Origin: Palaeococcus ferrophilus DSM 13482
GTDB taxonomy: Archaea; Methanobacteriota_B; Thermococci; Thermococcales; Thermococcaceae
Assembly: GCF_000966265.1 (NCBI RefSeq)
Contig: NZ_LANF01000019.1
Span: 310,001 to 374,000 of the forward strand
Reading direction: 5' to 3'
DNA: 64,000 nucleotides
Shown: one piece after another, positions 1 through 8,214 of the stretch
Position numbering within the stretch: position 1 is the first letter of the stretch
How the letters are laid out: every line of letters starts with the position of its first letter
Notes under the pieces: model-generated
Seen by the model: only the letters and a program-made list of their open reading frames with translations
Databases searched by the model: none
What the model was told of the DNA's origin: nothing
Made by a program: the position numbers and the translations under genes

Positions 1-351
1 GCTCTCCTTTATGAGGAGCGCGTTGGCGGTGTCTATAATGTCGTTTGAAGTCGCCCCAAGGTGGACGTATCTTCCATGCTCGCCGCAGACCTCACTTAAA
101 GCCTTGACCACGGCCATTATGTCGTGATGTATCTCCGCCTCAATCTCCTTAACTCTTTCAAGCTTCACCCACTTTGTGTTCGCTCTCTCCGAGATAACCC
201 TCGCGCTCTCCTCAGGGATGTTGCCGAGCTTCGCATGAGCCCTCGCGAGGGCAGCCTCAACGTCGAGCAACTTTTGCAGTTTGTTCTCCTCGTCCCAGAT
301 TCTTCTCATCTCCTCGCTCCCGTACCTGTAATCAATGGGATGAACTGCCAT
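1..351 (-). CDS. purB: Adenylosuccinate lyase, N-terminal part (runs off the window)
   Basis: The first 117 codons of a gene that continues past base 1. The N-terminus begins MAVHPIDYRYGSEEMRRIW and continues with a helix-rich segment and a GATSNDI motif, as in archaeal PurB of the fumarase/aspartase superfamily. The enzyme cleaves SAICAR and adenylosuccinate, releasing fumarate, in the cytoplasmic purine pathway. The ATG at 351 has a GGTGAT ribosome site at 355-360, which fixes the start. The C-terminal signature loop lies outside the window. Identification is from family knowledge of the N-terminus. Confidence 0.9.
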   Translation of the reverse strand, partial: MAVHPIDYRYGSEEMRRIWDEENKLQKLLDVEAALARAHAKLGNIPEESARVISERANTKWVKLERVKEIEAEIHHDIMAVVKALSEVCGEHGRYVHLGATSNDIIDTANALLIKES

Positions 352-489
352 TTTATCACCACTTGCGTGTAAGTTTTGCCCTTAAAATAGTTTTCTTTTT
401 ACATAAATCTGTCTAAAGTTCAGGAGAGGCTATGCAGTGTTGACATCACCTTTTTAACTGAGGGGGTGTAACATTTAGGGGTGGTTTCC

Positions 490-957
490 ATGAGGTGTCC
501 CTTCTGTCGGCCCGATGAGAGTGCCGTGCTGTACTATGATGAAGAGATTAGGATACTGCTCGACTCGTATCCCGCGAACAGGGGGCACGTCCTGGTAGTC
601 CCGGCGAGGCACGTCGAGAGATGGGAAGAACTCGAGCCCGGGGAGAAGATGGCTCTCCTCCATGGTGTTGAATTGACCATGGGAAAGCTTAAGGAAGTCC
701 TCGCGCCGGACGGCTTCAACGTGGGTATAAACCTCGGGGATGCCGCGGGTCAGACGGTGAAGCACCTCCACGTCCACGTCATTCCCCGCTATAAGGGGGA
801 CTGCGGGAGGCCCAGGGGAGGGGTTAGGAAGGCTGTGCTGGATGTGGAGGACGAGAACCTGAACATGCGGGAAAGGTGGCTCAAAAACCGGTTTGGGGAG
901 GATGAAGTAAAAATGTTAAAGGAGGCGTTTGCTCAGAACGAGAAGAGCGATGAGTGA
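490..957 (+). CDS. HIT family nucleotide hydrolase/transferase
   Basis: A 155-residue histidine-triad protein. The triad HLHVHV is at residues 92-97, and a CPFC pair at residues 3-6 probably binds zinc, as in many HIT proteins. Family members hydrolyse nucleoside phosphoramidates or dinucleoside polyphosphates; the substrate here is unknown. ATG 490 is preferred over the upstream in-frame GTG 481 because GGGGTGG lies just before it and would otherwise be inside the gene. The last 25 bases overlap the 3' end of the convergent hypothetical gene. Confidence 0.9.
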   Translation: MRCPFCRPDESAVLYYDEEIRILLDSYPANRGHVLVVPARHVERWEELEPGEKMALLHGVELTMGKLKEVLAPDGFNVGINLGDAAGQTVKHLHVHVIPRYKGDCGRPRGGVRKAVLDVEDENLNMRERWLKNRFGEDEVKMLKEAFAQNEKSDE

Positions 958-1418
958 ACGTAGGACTCCTCCTTTTCGGGTTCCTGTCTCTTCCCAAGCG
1001 CCAGTGCCGTGTGGAGGAGCTCCCTGAAGCCGCTGTCGCAGTAGATGAGGAGCAGGAACTCGCCATCCACGTTCCCCATTTCCCCGTGGGGCTGGATGGA
1101 AAAGAGAACGTAGTTCGTACCCTTCTTGATGATCTTCATCCTCTTCGTTGAGAAGCGGGCTATGCCGTACATCGTGCGCGCGTGTTCCCCCCATACCGCT
1201 ATCAGCTCTATGTGGCCATCCTCGAAGAAAATATCCAATAGGGGTGGCACGTCCGCCGAGATTATTGGGTACTTAAAGCCGTCGCTCACGAAGTATAGGA
1301 GCCCCCTGGCAGAGCCTATGACTTTCCGCCTGGCGAGCATGTCAACGTATTTACCTATGACTTCAACATAATCAATCACAAAACCATCCTCCCGTGGGAC
1401 ATTCAATTCCTGGTTCAA
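933..1418 (-). CDS. Hypothetical protein, 161 aa
   Basis: A soluble protein with no recognised family. It has alternating hydrophobic and charged strands (for example HIELIAVWGEHARTMYGIAR and NYVLFSIQPHGEM), suggesting a mixed beta fold, and a short charged tail rich in E and K. The only upstream candidate start is TTG at 1418, preceded at about 20 nt by AGGTGA, so the true start could be an internal GTG. It is convergent with the HIT gene and overlaps it by 25 bases. I treat it as real because of its length and amino-acid composition, with moderate certainty. Confidence 0.6.
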   Translation of the reverse strand: MNQELNVPREDGFVIDYVEVIGKYVDMLARRKVIGSARGLLYFVSDGFKYPIISADVPPLLDIFFEDGHIELIAVWGEHARTMYGIARFSTKRMKIIKKGTNYVLFSIQPHGEMGNVDGEFLLLIYCDSGFRELLHTALALGKRQEPEKEESYVHSSLFSF

Positions 1419-1508
1419 GAAAAGCTGATTTCACTGGTCACCTACGTTATTATGTATGTATACTCAACCTTATTAAACTATAGTTCCAAAAACAAACCGG
1501 TGGTATGG

Positions 1509-2192
1509 GTGAGGATAGTTTCCGCGGACACAGGGGGGGCGCTCCTCGACAGGAACTACACTCCCGTGGGGCTCATAGCCACGGCCGCGGTTCTCGTGGA
1601 GAAACCCTATAGGACCGCCTCCATGAGCATTGCACGGTTCTCCGACCCGTTTAACTACGATATGCGGGGCAGGCAGGCGATGAGGGATGAGGTTCTTCTG
1701 GCCCTCAAGCTCGCGAAGAAGGTAAAACCCGACGTGGTGCACATAGATTCGACCCTCGGGGGGATAGAGCTTAGAAAGCTCGATGACCCGACCATAGATG
1801 CGCTTAGGATTTCGGACAGGGGGAAGGCGATATGGCACGAGCTCGCGAGAGAACTCCAGCCCATAGCGAAGCGGTTCTGGGAGGAGAAGGGGATTGAGGT
1901 GGTGGCCATTGGAAAGGAGAGCGTTCCCGTCAGGATAGCGGAGATATATGCGGGGCTGTACTCGGTTAAGTGGGGGATTGAGTTTGCACGTGAGCACGGG
2001 AGCGTCCGCATAGGGCTTCCGAGGTACATGGACGTTGTTCTCGAGGGGAAACGCCTCGTTGGCCGGAGCCTCGACCCGAGGGAGGGTGGCCTGTACGGGG
2101 AGGTGGAGGCTGACTCCGAAGGTCTGGAGTGGGAGGTCTACCCCAACCCCGTGGCGAGGACGTTCATGGTTTTTGAGGCGCGGCGGCGTTAG
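1509..2192 (+). CDS. DUF4152 family protein
   Basis: A 227-residue protein starting MRIVSADTGGALLD, a conserved Thermococcales family for which I recall structural-genomics work but no assigned function. Conserved stretches include HIDSTLGGIELRKLD, ISDRGKAIWHEL, SVPVRIAEIYAG and GRSLDPREGGLYG. The carboxylate-rich motifs ADTGG and HIDSTLGG suggest a nucleic-acid or metal-dependent role, but that is inference only. GTG 1509 is chosen because GGTGG lies about 5 nt before it and family members start at this point; the reading frame is open upstream to 1452. Confidence 0.85.
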   Translation: MRIVSADTGGALLDRNYTPVGLIATAAVLVEKPYRTASMSIARFSDPFNYDMRGRQAMRDEVLLALKLAKKVKPDVVHIDSTLGGIELRKLDDPTIDALRISDRGKAIWHELARELQPIAKRFWEEKGIEVVAIGKESVPVRIAEIYAGLYSVKWGIEFAREHGSVRIGLPRYMDVVLEGKRLVGRSLDPREGGLYGEVEADSEGLEWEVYPNPVARTFMVFEARRR

Positions 2193-2233
2193 GGTTTTAT
2201 ACTATGATGCGGAGTATAATGCTGGTGGTGGGA

Positions 2234-2488
2234 ATGGACTTCGACCTCTTCATGGAGCGCTACGGGTACAAGCTCTTGTTTCTGCTGTTTGGGTTGGTCT
2301 TAGCGGGGATACTTAGCGTCCTCGGGCTGGCGGTGTACTCCATGCTCAAACTGTTCGGTTATGTGGGGGCAATAGTTCTGGTGATGTACATGACCTACGC
2401 TTTTCTCGTCCAGCGCAGGGTTCTCGACGCATCAGCGGAGGCCCATGGCAAGTATTTCTATGACCCCAAGCAGGGTAAGAGGCCGTGA
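2234..2488 (+). CDS. Small two-helix membrane protein
   Basis: An 84-residue protein with two predicted membrane helices (about residues 11-35 and 38-58) followed by a short charged tail ending KYFYDPKQGKRP. No family was recognised. ATG 2234 has GGTGGTG five bases upstream; an in-frame ATG at 2204 is less well placed. It lies 41 bases after the DUF4152 gene on the same strand and may be co-transcribed with it. Confidence 0.65.
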   Translation: MDFDLFMERYGYKLLFLLFGLVLAGILSVLGLAVYSMLKLFGYVGAIVLVMYMTYAFLVQRRVLDASAEAHGKYFYDPKQGKRP

Positions 2489-2491
2489 TTC

Positions 2492-2548
2492 CGAAAAATT
2501 TTCGAAATTTTTTCCCCTCTTTCGAGCCATAAGTTTTATACCCACAAA
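2492..2548 (+). promoter_or_regulatory. iorA promoter with upstream palindrome
   Basis: A TATA box GTTTTATACC lies near 2533-2542, about 25-30 nt before the iorA ribosome site. Upstream at 2492-2504 is a perfect palindrome CGAAAA-A-TTTTCG, followed by a T-rich run that may also end transcription of the upstream gene. Whether the palindrome is an operator or part of a terminator cannot be told from sequence alone. Confidence 0.45.
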
Positions 2549-2571
2549 ACGAAGCTTTTCCGGTGGTGAAC

Positions 2572-4479
2572 GTGGAATCGGCTAAGGCTTATCCTTCTAA
2601 CTCAGCCGACATAAAAGGGAGAAAGCGTGAAAGGAAGCTTCTCATGGGGAACGAGGCCATAGCCTACGGCGCACTTGAGAGCGGCATAGCTTTTGCCACC
2701 GGCTATCCCGGAACGCCCTCGACGGAGGTTATAGAGACGATAGCCCATCTCAAGCCGGGGGTCTTCGCGGAGTGGGCGCCGAACGAGAAGGTTGCACTGG
2801 AGGAGGCGGCAGGTGTTGCCTACACTGGCCTTAGAGCCCTCGTCACGATGAAGTGCGTTGGGTTAAACGTCGCGGCCGATCCTCTCATGAGCCTCGCCTA
2901 CTCGGGCGTTGAGGGCGGTTTGGTCGTTCTCGTGGCCGACGACCCCGGACCGCATACCTCCCAAACGGAGCAGGACGATAGATACTACGGCAAGATTTCG
3001 CTCCTCCCCGTTCTTGAGCCGGCCGATCCCCAGGAGGCCCACGATCTCATAAAGTACGCCTACGAGCTGAGCGAGCGCTATAAAGTTCCGATAATCTTCA
3101 GAACTACAACGAGGGTGAACCACACCACCGCCGACGTTGAGGTGGGGGAGTTCGTTGAGCTTGACAGGAAACCCGTCTTCAAGAAGGACATTGAGAGATA
3201 CGTTAGGGCGAGCATGCCAGGGAACAGGAAGAGGCACCGCTGGTTGAACGAGACACTGGGAAAGATAGAGGCAGAGTTCAACTCTATGCCCTTCAACTGG
3301 ATCGAAGGCGAGGGAAAAATCGGAATAATCGTCGAGGGCGCCCCCTACAACTACGTAAGGGAGGTTCTGCCCAAAATAGGCGCGGACTTCAAGGTTCTCA
3401 AACTCTCCACACCGCACCCGCTCCCGAGGAAACTCGTCGTTGATTTCCTCAAAACGGTTGACTACGCAATTGTCATAGAGGACGGCGCGCCCTTCCTCGA
3501 GGAGGAGGTCAAGGTGGTGGCCTACGAAGCCGGGCTGAAAGTTCCGGTCTACGGCAAGAGAACGGGGCACTTCCCGCTTGAGGGCGAGCTAACGCCCTCC
3601 CTCGTGAAGAACGCCCTGCTGAAGATCATCGGCGAAGAAAGTGAAGAATACACCAAGCCTGAAGAGGTTGCCTATGCCGAGAGCTTAGCTCCGAAGAGGC
3701 CGCCCGTTATGTGCCCCGGCTGTCCGCATCGCGGTTCTTATAGGGCGGCGCTCGACGCTTTGAGGGACCTCAAGCTCGGCCGTTATAAAGTTCCGATACA
3801 CGGCGACATAGGCTGCTACGCCCTCTCGCTCCTCCCGCCGCTTGAGGCCATCTGGACTGAATACGTTATGGGCGCTAGCATAAGCTTAGCGAACGGCCAG
3901 AGCGTCGTCATGGACAAGAAGATAATCGCTACCATTGGCGACTCAACCTTCTTCCACAACGGAATTCAACCGCTCATAGATGCCGTCTACAAGAACCTGA
4001 ACGTCCTGGTGATGATACTCGACAACAGGACGACGGCGATGACCGGCCACCAGCCGCACCCCGGAACGGGAGGAAGCGAGACCGGAAGGAAGTTCAACGA
4101 GATAGACATAGAGGCCCTCGTGAAGGCCCTTGGAGTCAAGTACGTCAAGACCGTTGACCCCTACGACCTCAAAGCCACGAGGGAGGCCATAAAAGAGGCT
4201 ATGCAGGTTGAGGGGCCGGCGGTGATAATAGCAAAGCGCGAGTGCGTCATTCCGGTCATAAGGCGCGGCGAAATAGGCGAACTGCCGGTGGTCATCGAAG
4301 ATAAGTGCACCGGCTGTAAGGCATGCATCCTCATGACGGGCTGTCCAGCTTTGGTTTACGACCCGGAGACGAAGAAAGTCAGGATAGACGAGCTCATATG
4401 TACGGGCTGTGGCGTCTGCAACCAGACGTGTCCCTTCGATGCCATAAAGTTCCCGAGCGAACTGAGGAAGGGGGCTTAG
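2572..4479 (+). CDS. iorA: Indolepyruvate:ferredoxin oxidoreductase, alpha subunit
   Basis: A 635-residue catalytic subunit that oxidatively decarboxylates aryl pyruvates (from Trp, Phe and Tyr) to aryl-CoA, reducing ferredoxin. N-terminal pyrimidine-binding domain with GYPGTPSTE; TPP/Mg site GDSTFFHNG near residue 456 followed by LDNRTTAMTGHQP; two C-terminal 4Fe-4S clusters with cysteines 579/582/585/591 and 610/613/616/620. GTG 2572 has GGTGG at 2562-2566; an earlier in-frame GTG at 2563 lies inside this ribosome site. The beta subunit gene iorB is not adjacent: the neighbours are a membrane protein and a small hypothetical gene. Confidence 0.95.
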   Translation: MESAKAYPSNSADIKGRKRERKLLMGNEAIAYGALESGIAFATGYPGTPSTEVIETIAHLKPGVFAEWAPNEKVALEEAAGVAYTGLRALVTMKCVGLNVAADPLMSLAYSGVEGGLVVLVADDPGPHTSQTEQDDRYYGKISLLPVLEPADPQEAHDLIKYAYELSERYKVPIIFRTTTRVNHTTADVEVGEFVELDRKPVFKKDIERYVRASMPGNRKRHRWLNETLGKIEAEFNSMPFNWIEGEGKIGIIVEGAPYNYVREVLPKIGADFKVLKLSTPHPLPRKLVVDFLKTVDYAIVIEDGAPFLEEEVKVVAYEAGLKVPVYGKRTGHFPLEGELTPSLVKNALLKIIGEESEEYTKPEEVAYAESLAPKRPPVMCPGCPHRGSYRAALDALRDLKLGRYKVPIHGDIGCYALSLLPPLEAIWTEYVMGASISLANGQSVVMDKKIIATIGDSTFFHNGIQPLIDAVYKNLNVLVMILDNRTTAMTGHQPHPGTGGSETGRKFNEIDIEALVKALGVKYVKTVDPYDLKATREAIKEAMQVEGPAVIIAKRECVIPVIRRGEIGELPVVIEDKCTGCKACILMTGCPALVYDPETKKVRIDELICTGCGVCNQTCPFDAIKFPSELRKGA

Positions 4480-4526
4480 GCCCCATAATTTATTAACCCT
4501 CATGCGTATTAATAACCGGTGAAAAA

Positions 4527-4814
4527 ATGAAGGTCAAAGAGCTTCTTGAGATGGTTGATGAGGCCATAATGAAGGTGAACCTGAAGATAGTCGAGTCAAC
4601 GGCGAGGATATTTGAGAGCCCCTACACCTCATGGGAGTTTAACAGGAGGAGCGTTGACCTCGAGGAGGAGCTTGAGCGCCTGAAGAAGCTTAAAGCGTTT
4701 CTGGAAAAGCGGGACCCCGAGGAAAACGCGGAGGCCCTTTTCAGGGACAGGGAGTTCGAGGAGCTCTTAAAGTACCTCAAGTACATGCGAACCCTGGACA
4801 GGTACGAGCCGTGA
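4527..4814 (+). CDS. Small hypothetical helical protein
   Basis: A 95-residue, highly charged protein, predicted mostly alpha-helical with heptad-like runs (DLEEELERLKKLKAFLEK), ending in KYLKYMRTLDRYEP. No family recognised. It has its own promoter-like AT-rich stretch (ATTTATTAACC near 4488-4498) and starts at ATG 4527 after GGTGAAAAA. The stop is two bases from the end of the convergent neighbour, so this small locus is tightly packed. Confidence 0.65.
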   Translation: MKVKELLEMVDEAIMKVNLKIVESTARIFESPYTSWEFNRRSVDLEEELERLKKLKAFLEKRDPEENAEALFRDREFEELLKYLKYMRTLDRYEP

Positions 4815-4816
4815 GC

Positions 4817-5143
4817 TCACCTTTTAATCTCTTTGTAAAGCTCCAAAACCTCATCCCGCATCTCCTCGACGACTTCCCTTGTGACGGAGCTTATTGAGAG
4901 GCCGTACCTCTGGTAGTGGAGTATAACCCCATGCAGCGCGGGATGCCTCGCTTCCAGCACCCCCATGGCCGCCTCCGGAGGGTACAGAAGCCCGAGCTCC
5001 CTGTAAACCACGTACGAACCCATCAATGTGAGGGCCTCGAAGTAGTTCAAAAAGGCCATCCTGTAGTCGCCCCGGCCGTAGCTAGTCTCGGCGATGTTGA
5101 TGCTATCCTCTATCTTTTTGAGCAGTTCCGCTTCCAATACCAT
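4817..5143 (-). CDS. Hypothetical helical protein, 108 aa
   Basis: A protein of about 108 residues, all helical by pattern (LLKKIEDSINIAETSYGRGD, then ALTLMGSYVVYRELGLLYPP), resembling HEPN-like or tetratricopeptide helical folds only in general character. It ends with a charged helix EVVEEMRDEVLELYKEIKR. ATG 5143 follows GAGGGGGG directly, so TTG 5137 (spacing about 5) is an alternative start. It is divergent from the AI-2E-family permease gene. Confidence 0.6.
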   Translation of the reverse strand: MVLEAELLKKIEDSINIAETSYGRGDYRMAFLNYFEALTLMGSYVVYRELGLLYPPEAAMGVLEARHPALHGVILHYQRYGLSISSVTREVVEEMRDEVLELYKEIKR

Positions 5144-5198
5144 CCCCCCTCAATGCTCCCCCGATAAGTTTTAATCCTTTGTGCACAAAATTTTCCCC

Positions 5199-6203
5199 AT
5201 GAAGCGCACTAACGTTGCCGTCTGGGCCGTGGTTGCACTCGTGGTACTCTACCTTGCCTGGGCTATGATTAGGCCTATGCTCTCGGCCCTGTTCTTCGGT
5301 GCGGTCGTTGCCTACGCCTTTCTCCCCGTCCACAGAAGGCTCTCAGGGAAGGTGGGCGAGTTCTGGTCGTCCATTCTCCTCGCTTCCCTGCTCCTCATCT
5401 CCATAGTTGGGGTCGCCATCGTAGCCGTCATGACACTCAGCGATGTTCTATCGTCCGCCTATGCCTACACCACGGACGTTTTCGAGTGGCTCTACTCCAT
5501 TGGGCTCCCTGTTTCCGTCGAGACATCCATAAAGAACTTCCAGGTTCAGCTCCTACCCCTCCTCCAGGAGAGGCTGTTGAGCTACACCTTCTCCCTCCCG
5601 GGCTACGTGATTCAGTCGCTGGTGTTTCTCGTGTTCATGCAGTACCTCCTCGTGAATTCCTCGGAGATACGGCGCTATCTTCGCGAGCTGATACCCACGG
5701 AGGAGCGCGAGCTCGCGGAGGATTTAGTGTCGGGGATAACGAAGACCCTCGATGCTCTCGTGCGTTCTTGGCTTCTCCTGAACCTCTTCAAGGGCCTGGT
5801 CATGACCGCAGGGCTCATCATATTCGACGTGACCGACACGGGGGGAGCCATAGTCGGAGGGCTCCTCACGGTTTTCTTCAGCTTCATACCCCTCTTCGAG
5901 GGCTGGATGATATGGGCCATAGCCGCGTGGGTTCTTGTGCGGGATGGGTTCCTCCTCAAGGGGGTTCTGCTCGCCGTTTACGGCTTTGTCCTCGTCTCCC
6001 CATTGCCCGACTACACGATAAGGCCAAGGCTGGTGGCCAAAGAGGCGAGGCTCGACTCCACGATGGTTCTCCTCGGTATGATAGGGGGCGCGATGGCCTT
6101 CGGCATAAAGGGGATAATAGCCGGCCCGATAATCTTCAACCTGCTCGCTTCCCTCGTGAGGGAGTGGAAGAGGCTCAACAGGAGAAGAAGGTCAAAGGGT
6201 TAG
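5199..6203 (+). CDS. AI-2E family transporter (PerM/YdiK-like permease)
   Basis: A 334-residue polytopic membrane protein with about seven hydrophobic segments, including a paired helix near the N-terminus, a soluble middle portion and a C-terminal conserved part with PLPDYTIRPRLV and GIKGIIAGPII, typical of the AI-2E exporter/PerM superfamily. The substrate in archaea is unknown. A TATA-like AAGTTTTAAT at 5166-5175 puts the transcript start near 5195, so ATG 5199 gives a nearly leaderless mRNA; the in-frame GTG at 5181 would lie upstream of transcription start. Its end overlaps the nicotinamidase gene by 12 bases. Confidence 0.85.
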   Translation: MKRTNVAVWAVVALVVLYLAWAMIRPMLSALFFGAVVAYAFLPVHRRLSGKVGEFWSSILLASLLLISIVGVAIVAVMTLSDVLSSAYAYTTDVFEWLYSIGLPVSVETSIKNFQVQLLPLLQERLLSYTFSLPGYVIQSLVFLVFMQYLLVNSSEIRRYLRELIPTEERELAEDLVSGITKTLDALVRSWLLLNLFKGLVMTAGLIIFDVTDTGGAIVGGLLTVFFSFIPLFEGWMIWAIAAWVLVRDGFLLKGVLLAVYGFVLVSPLPDYTIRPRLVAKEARLDSTMVLLGMIGGAMAFGIKGIIAGPIIFNLLASLVREWKRLNRRRRSKG

Positions 6204-6734
6204 CACCGTAACGCCCCTATCATCCATCTCCTTCAGGGCCCTCTCCTCGTCCTCTGGTTTTATGCCCTTCACGGCATCCTTAAGTAGAAACACCTCGAAG
6301 CCGTGCCTAGCTGCATCGAGGGCCGTGGCCCTCACGCAGTACTCGGTGGCCACACCGCAGACGTAAACCCTCCTAACGCCCTTCTCCTTGAGAATTTCCG
6401 CCAGGTTGGTGCCCTCAAAGCCCGAGTAGGCCTCTTTGTCCGGTTCGTCGGCCTTGGAGATTATTATTGCCTCCTCCGGGAGTTTCACGACGAGCTCCGC
6501 TCCAGGGGTCCCCTGCACGCAGTGGGCCGGCCACGGACCGCCTCTCTCCCTGAAGCTGATGTGGTTTTCGGGATGCCAGTCGCGGGTGGCCACGATGAGG
6601 GCCCCTCTCTTTCTGAACTCCTCTATGTACTCCTCCACCCTCGGGATTATCCTGTCACCTTCGGGCACTGGGAGTGCTCCACCCGGCATGAAGTCCCGCT
6701 GCATGTCAACAACTATGAGCGCCTCCTCCGGCAT
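6192..6734 (-). CDS. pncA: Nicotinamidase
   Basis: A 180-residue isochorismatase-fold enzyme that deamidates nicotinamide to nicotinate in NAD salvage. The catalytic triad is visible as D10 (VVDMQRDF), K94 and C133 (CGVATEYC), and the metal ligands as D52, H54 and H71. The protein aligns from memory with the crystallised Pyrococcus horikoshii enzyme along its whole length. ATG 6734 is preceded by GGTGG with 5-nt spacing and begins MPEEALIVVDMQ as in that homologue; an upstream ATG at 6761 would add nine residues. Confidence 0.95.
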   Translation of the reverse strand: MPEEALIVVDMQRDFMPGGALPVPEGDRIIPRVEEYIEEFRKRGALIVATRDWHPENHISFRERGGPWPAHCVQGTPGAELVVKLPEEAIIISKADEPDKEAYSGFEGTNLAEILKEKGVRRVYVCGVATEYCVRATALDAARHGFEVFLLKDAVKGIKPEDEERALKEMDDRGVTVLTL

Positions 6735-6806
6735 AACAACCACCGGTTTAAACTTTGACATTGGGCCTATTTAGTCTTGTGCCGCCGGGGATTAAAAGGG
6801 GGAGAT

Positions 6807-8051
6807 CTATCCACGAAGCCCCTCTCTGAGTATTGTAACAACGCGTTTAATCTTGCTTTGCAGCTCCTCCAGATTTGCGGTGATTTCTTCGGCGGATGCG
6901 GTTATCTCCTCAATGGCGGACGTCTGTTCTTCCATAGCGCTCATTGTGGAGTTAACGTTGTCGGTAACCTTTTGGAGGGAGTTCTCGAACTCTTCAAGCG
7001 TACGAGATACATCCAGCAGGGAATTAAGGAACTCCTCCATCTCAGACGAATGGAGGCTGAGCTCCCGGGTTATCGTTGAAATATTCTCGATAGCGGGCAG
7101 AATCTTTTCGATATTCTCCTCTATTGTTCTGGCGGTCAGTTTCGTGGTGGCCTCCGATGCCAACGCTATTGCTCTAATCCTCTCCGCGACCTGCCTGCTG
7201 TCTTCCGCAAGTTTTCTAACTTCGTCGGCGACTATTCCAAAGCCCCTCCCAGCCTCACCGGCACGCGCTGCCTCAATGGCAGCATTAAGGGCTAGAAGGT
7301 TTGTTTGTTTGGCTATGTCGGATATGACGTTCACGTTTTTTGTGACCTCGGCATTCTTTTCAAGCATCTCATTGAGATGTCCTCTGAGCTGTTCAAGCTC
7401 CTCTTTGAGGCCCTGAAGGGACGTGCTCTCCCTTTCACTTCTCCGGGAGATTGCTCCTAGGCTTTCACTTATCTCTTTTCCACGGTTCATTATGCTATCA
7501 AGCTCTCTCATAGTGTTTGAAAGCTCAACAAGTGACTCATCTCCCATTCTTGCTATTTCCTGTGTCTCGAGCGAGATGGTCTGTGTACTCTCAGATATCT
7601 GAGATAGGGCCTGGGAGACCTCGCTCATTGAAGTGTTGATCTCCCCAATGTTTCTCTCAGTTGTCATAAGCTCGTCAACAAGAGCCTCAACCCATCCTTG
7701 CTCCATGTACGAGTTCCCCTCGACAAGTCGTTTTATGAATTCATGCACAAGGGTGGCGTCTCCACCGGAAGCACGTATCATGAGGGGAATAATCTTGTTG
7801 AGTACAGGTTCGTAGTGTACCTTTAGAAAGTGTCCAAAATCAAAATTGTACTCCTCTAGATGTACTCTCCCGGAGGTTATCAGAGCTTCCTTATCAATGT
7901 TCCCGTAACACAGGTTTTTGATGTACTCCTTCATCGCCTGTGCATGGGCTCGCCTGACGTTATCTGGAACCCTCAGTTGCATGTGGATTTCGTCTATCAC
8001 TCTGTCCACATCGTCATGGATTTTTTTGTATATCTCCACAAGAGACTCCAT
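6807..8051 (-). CDS. Soluble methyl-accepting chemotaxis protein
   Basis: A 414-residue receptor with no membrane segment. Residues 1-130 are a helical, globin-like or helical-bundle sensor region; the rest is a long coiled coil with the signalling tip at about 246-282 ([20 protein letters not shown], then [14 protein letters not shown]). This tip binds CheA/CheW in the archaellum control pathway. No HAMP domain is visible, so a cytoplasmic signal is likely. Heme binding is possible only if the N-terminus is a protoglobin, which I could not establish. The start at 8051 follows GGAGGTAATAAGG. No che genes lie nearby. Confidence 0.9.
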   Translation of the reverse strand: MESLVEIYKKIHDDVDRVIDEIHMQLRVPDNVRRAHAQAMKEYIKNLCYGNIDKEALITSGRVHLEEYNFDFGHFLKVHYEPVLNKIIPLMIRASGGDATLVHEFIKRLVEGNSYMEQGWVEALVDELMTTERNIGEINTSMSEVSQALSQISESTQTISLETQEIARMGDESLVELSNTMRELDSIMNRGKEISESLGAISRRSERESTSLQGLKEELEQLRGHLNEMLEKNAEVTKNVNVISDIAKQTNLLALNAAIEAARAGEAGRGFGIVADEVRKLAEDSRQVAERIRAIALASEATTKLTARTIEENIEKILPAIENISTITRELSLHSSEMEEFLNSLLDVSRTLEEFENSLQKVTDNVNSTMSAMEEQTSAIEEITASAEEITANLEELQSKIKRVVTILREGLRG

Positions 8052-8214
8052 CCTTATTACCTCCAGTCATATCCCTGATATATCCATCTTTACTTTTAAG
8101 CATTTATCCTTCGCAATGTTTCCGGGTAAATCACGAGAGCATCCGACTACAAAGCATGAATTCAATTTCATAAACTTTTTAACGTTTGGGAGATTAGTAC
8201 CTCTGGTGGTGTCC

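Noticed and set aside
7918-8214. Longer N-terminus for the DUF4932 protein
   Set aside because: The open frame continues upstream across the MCP gene on the other strand, and only ATG 8215 has a ribosome site and signal peptide.
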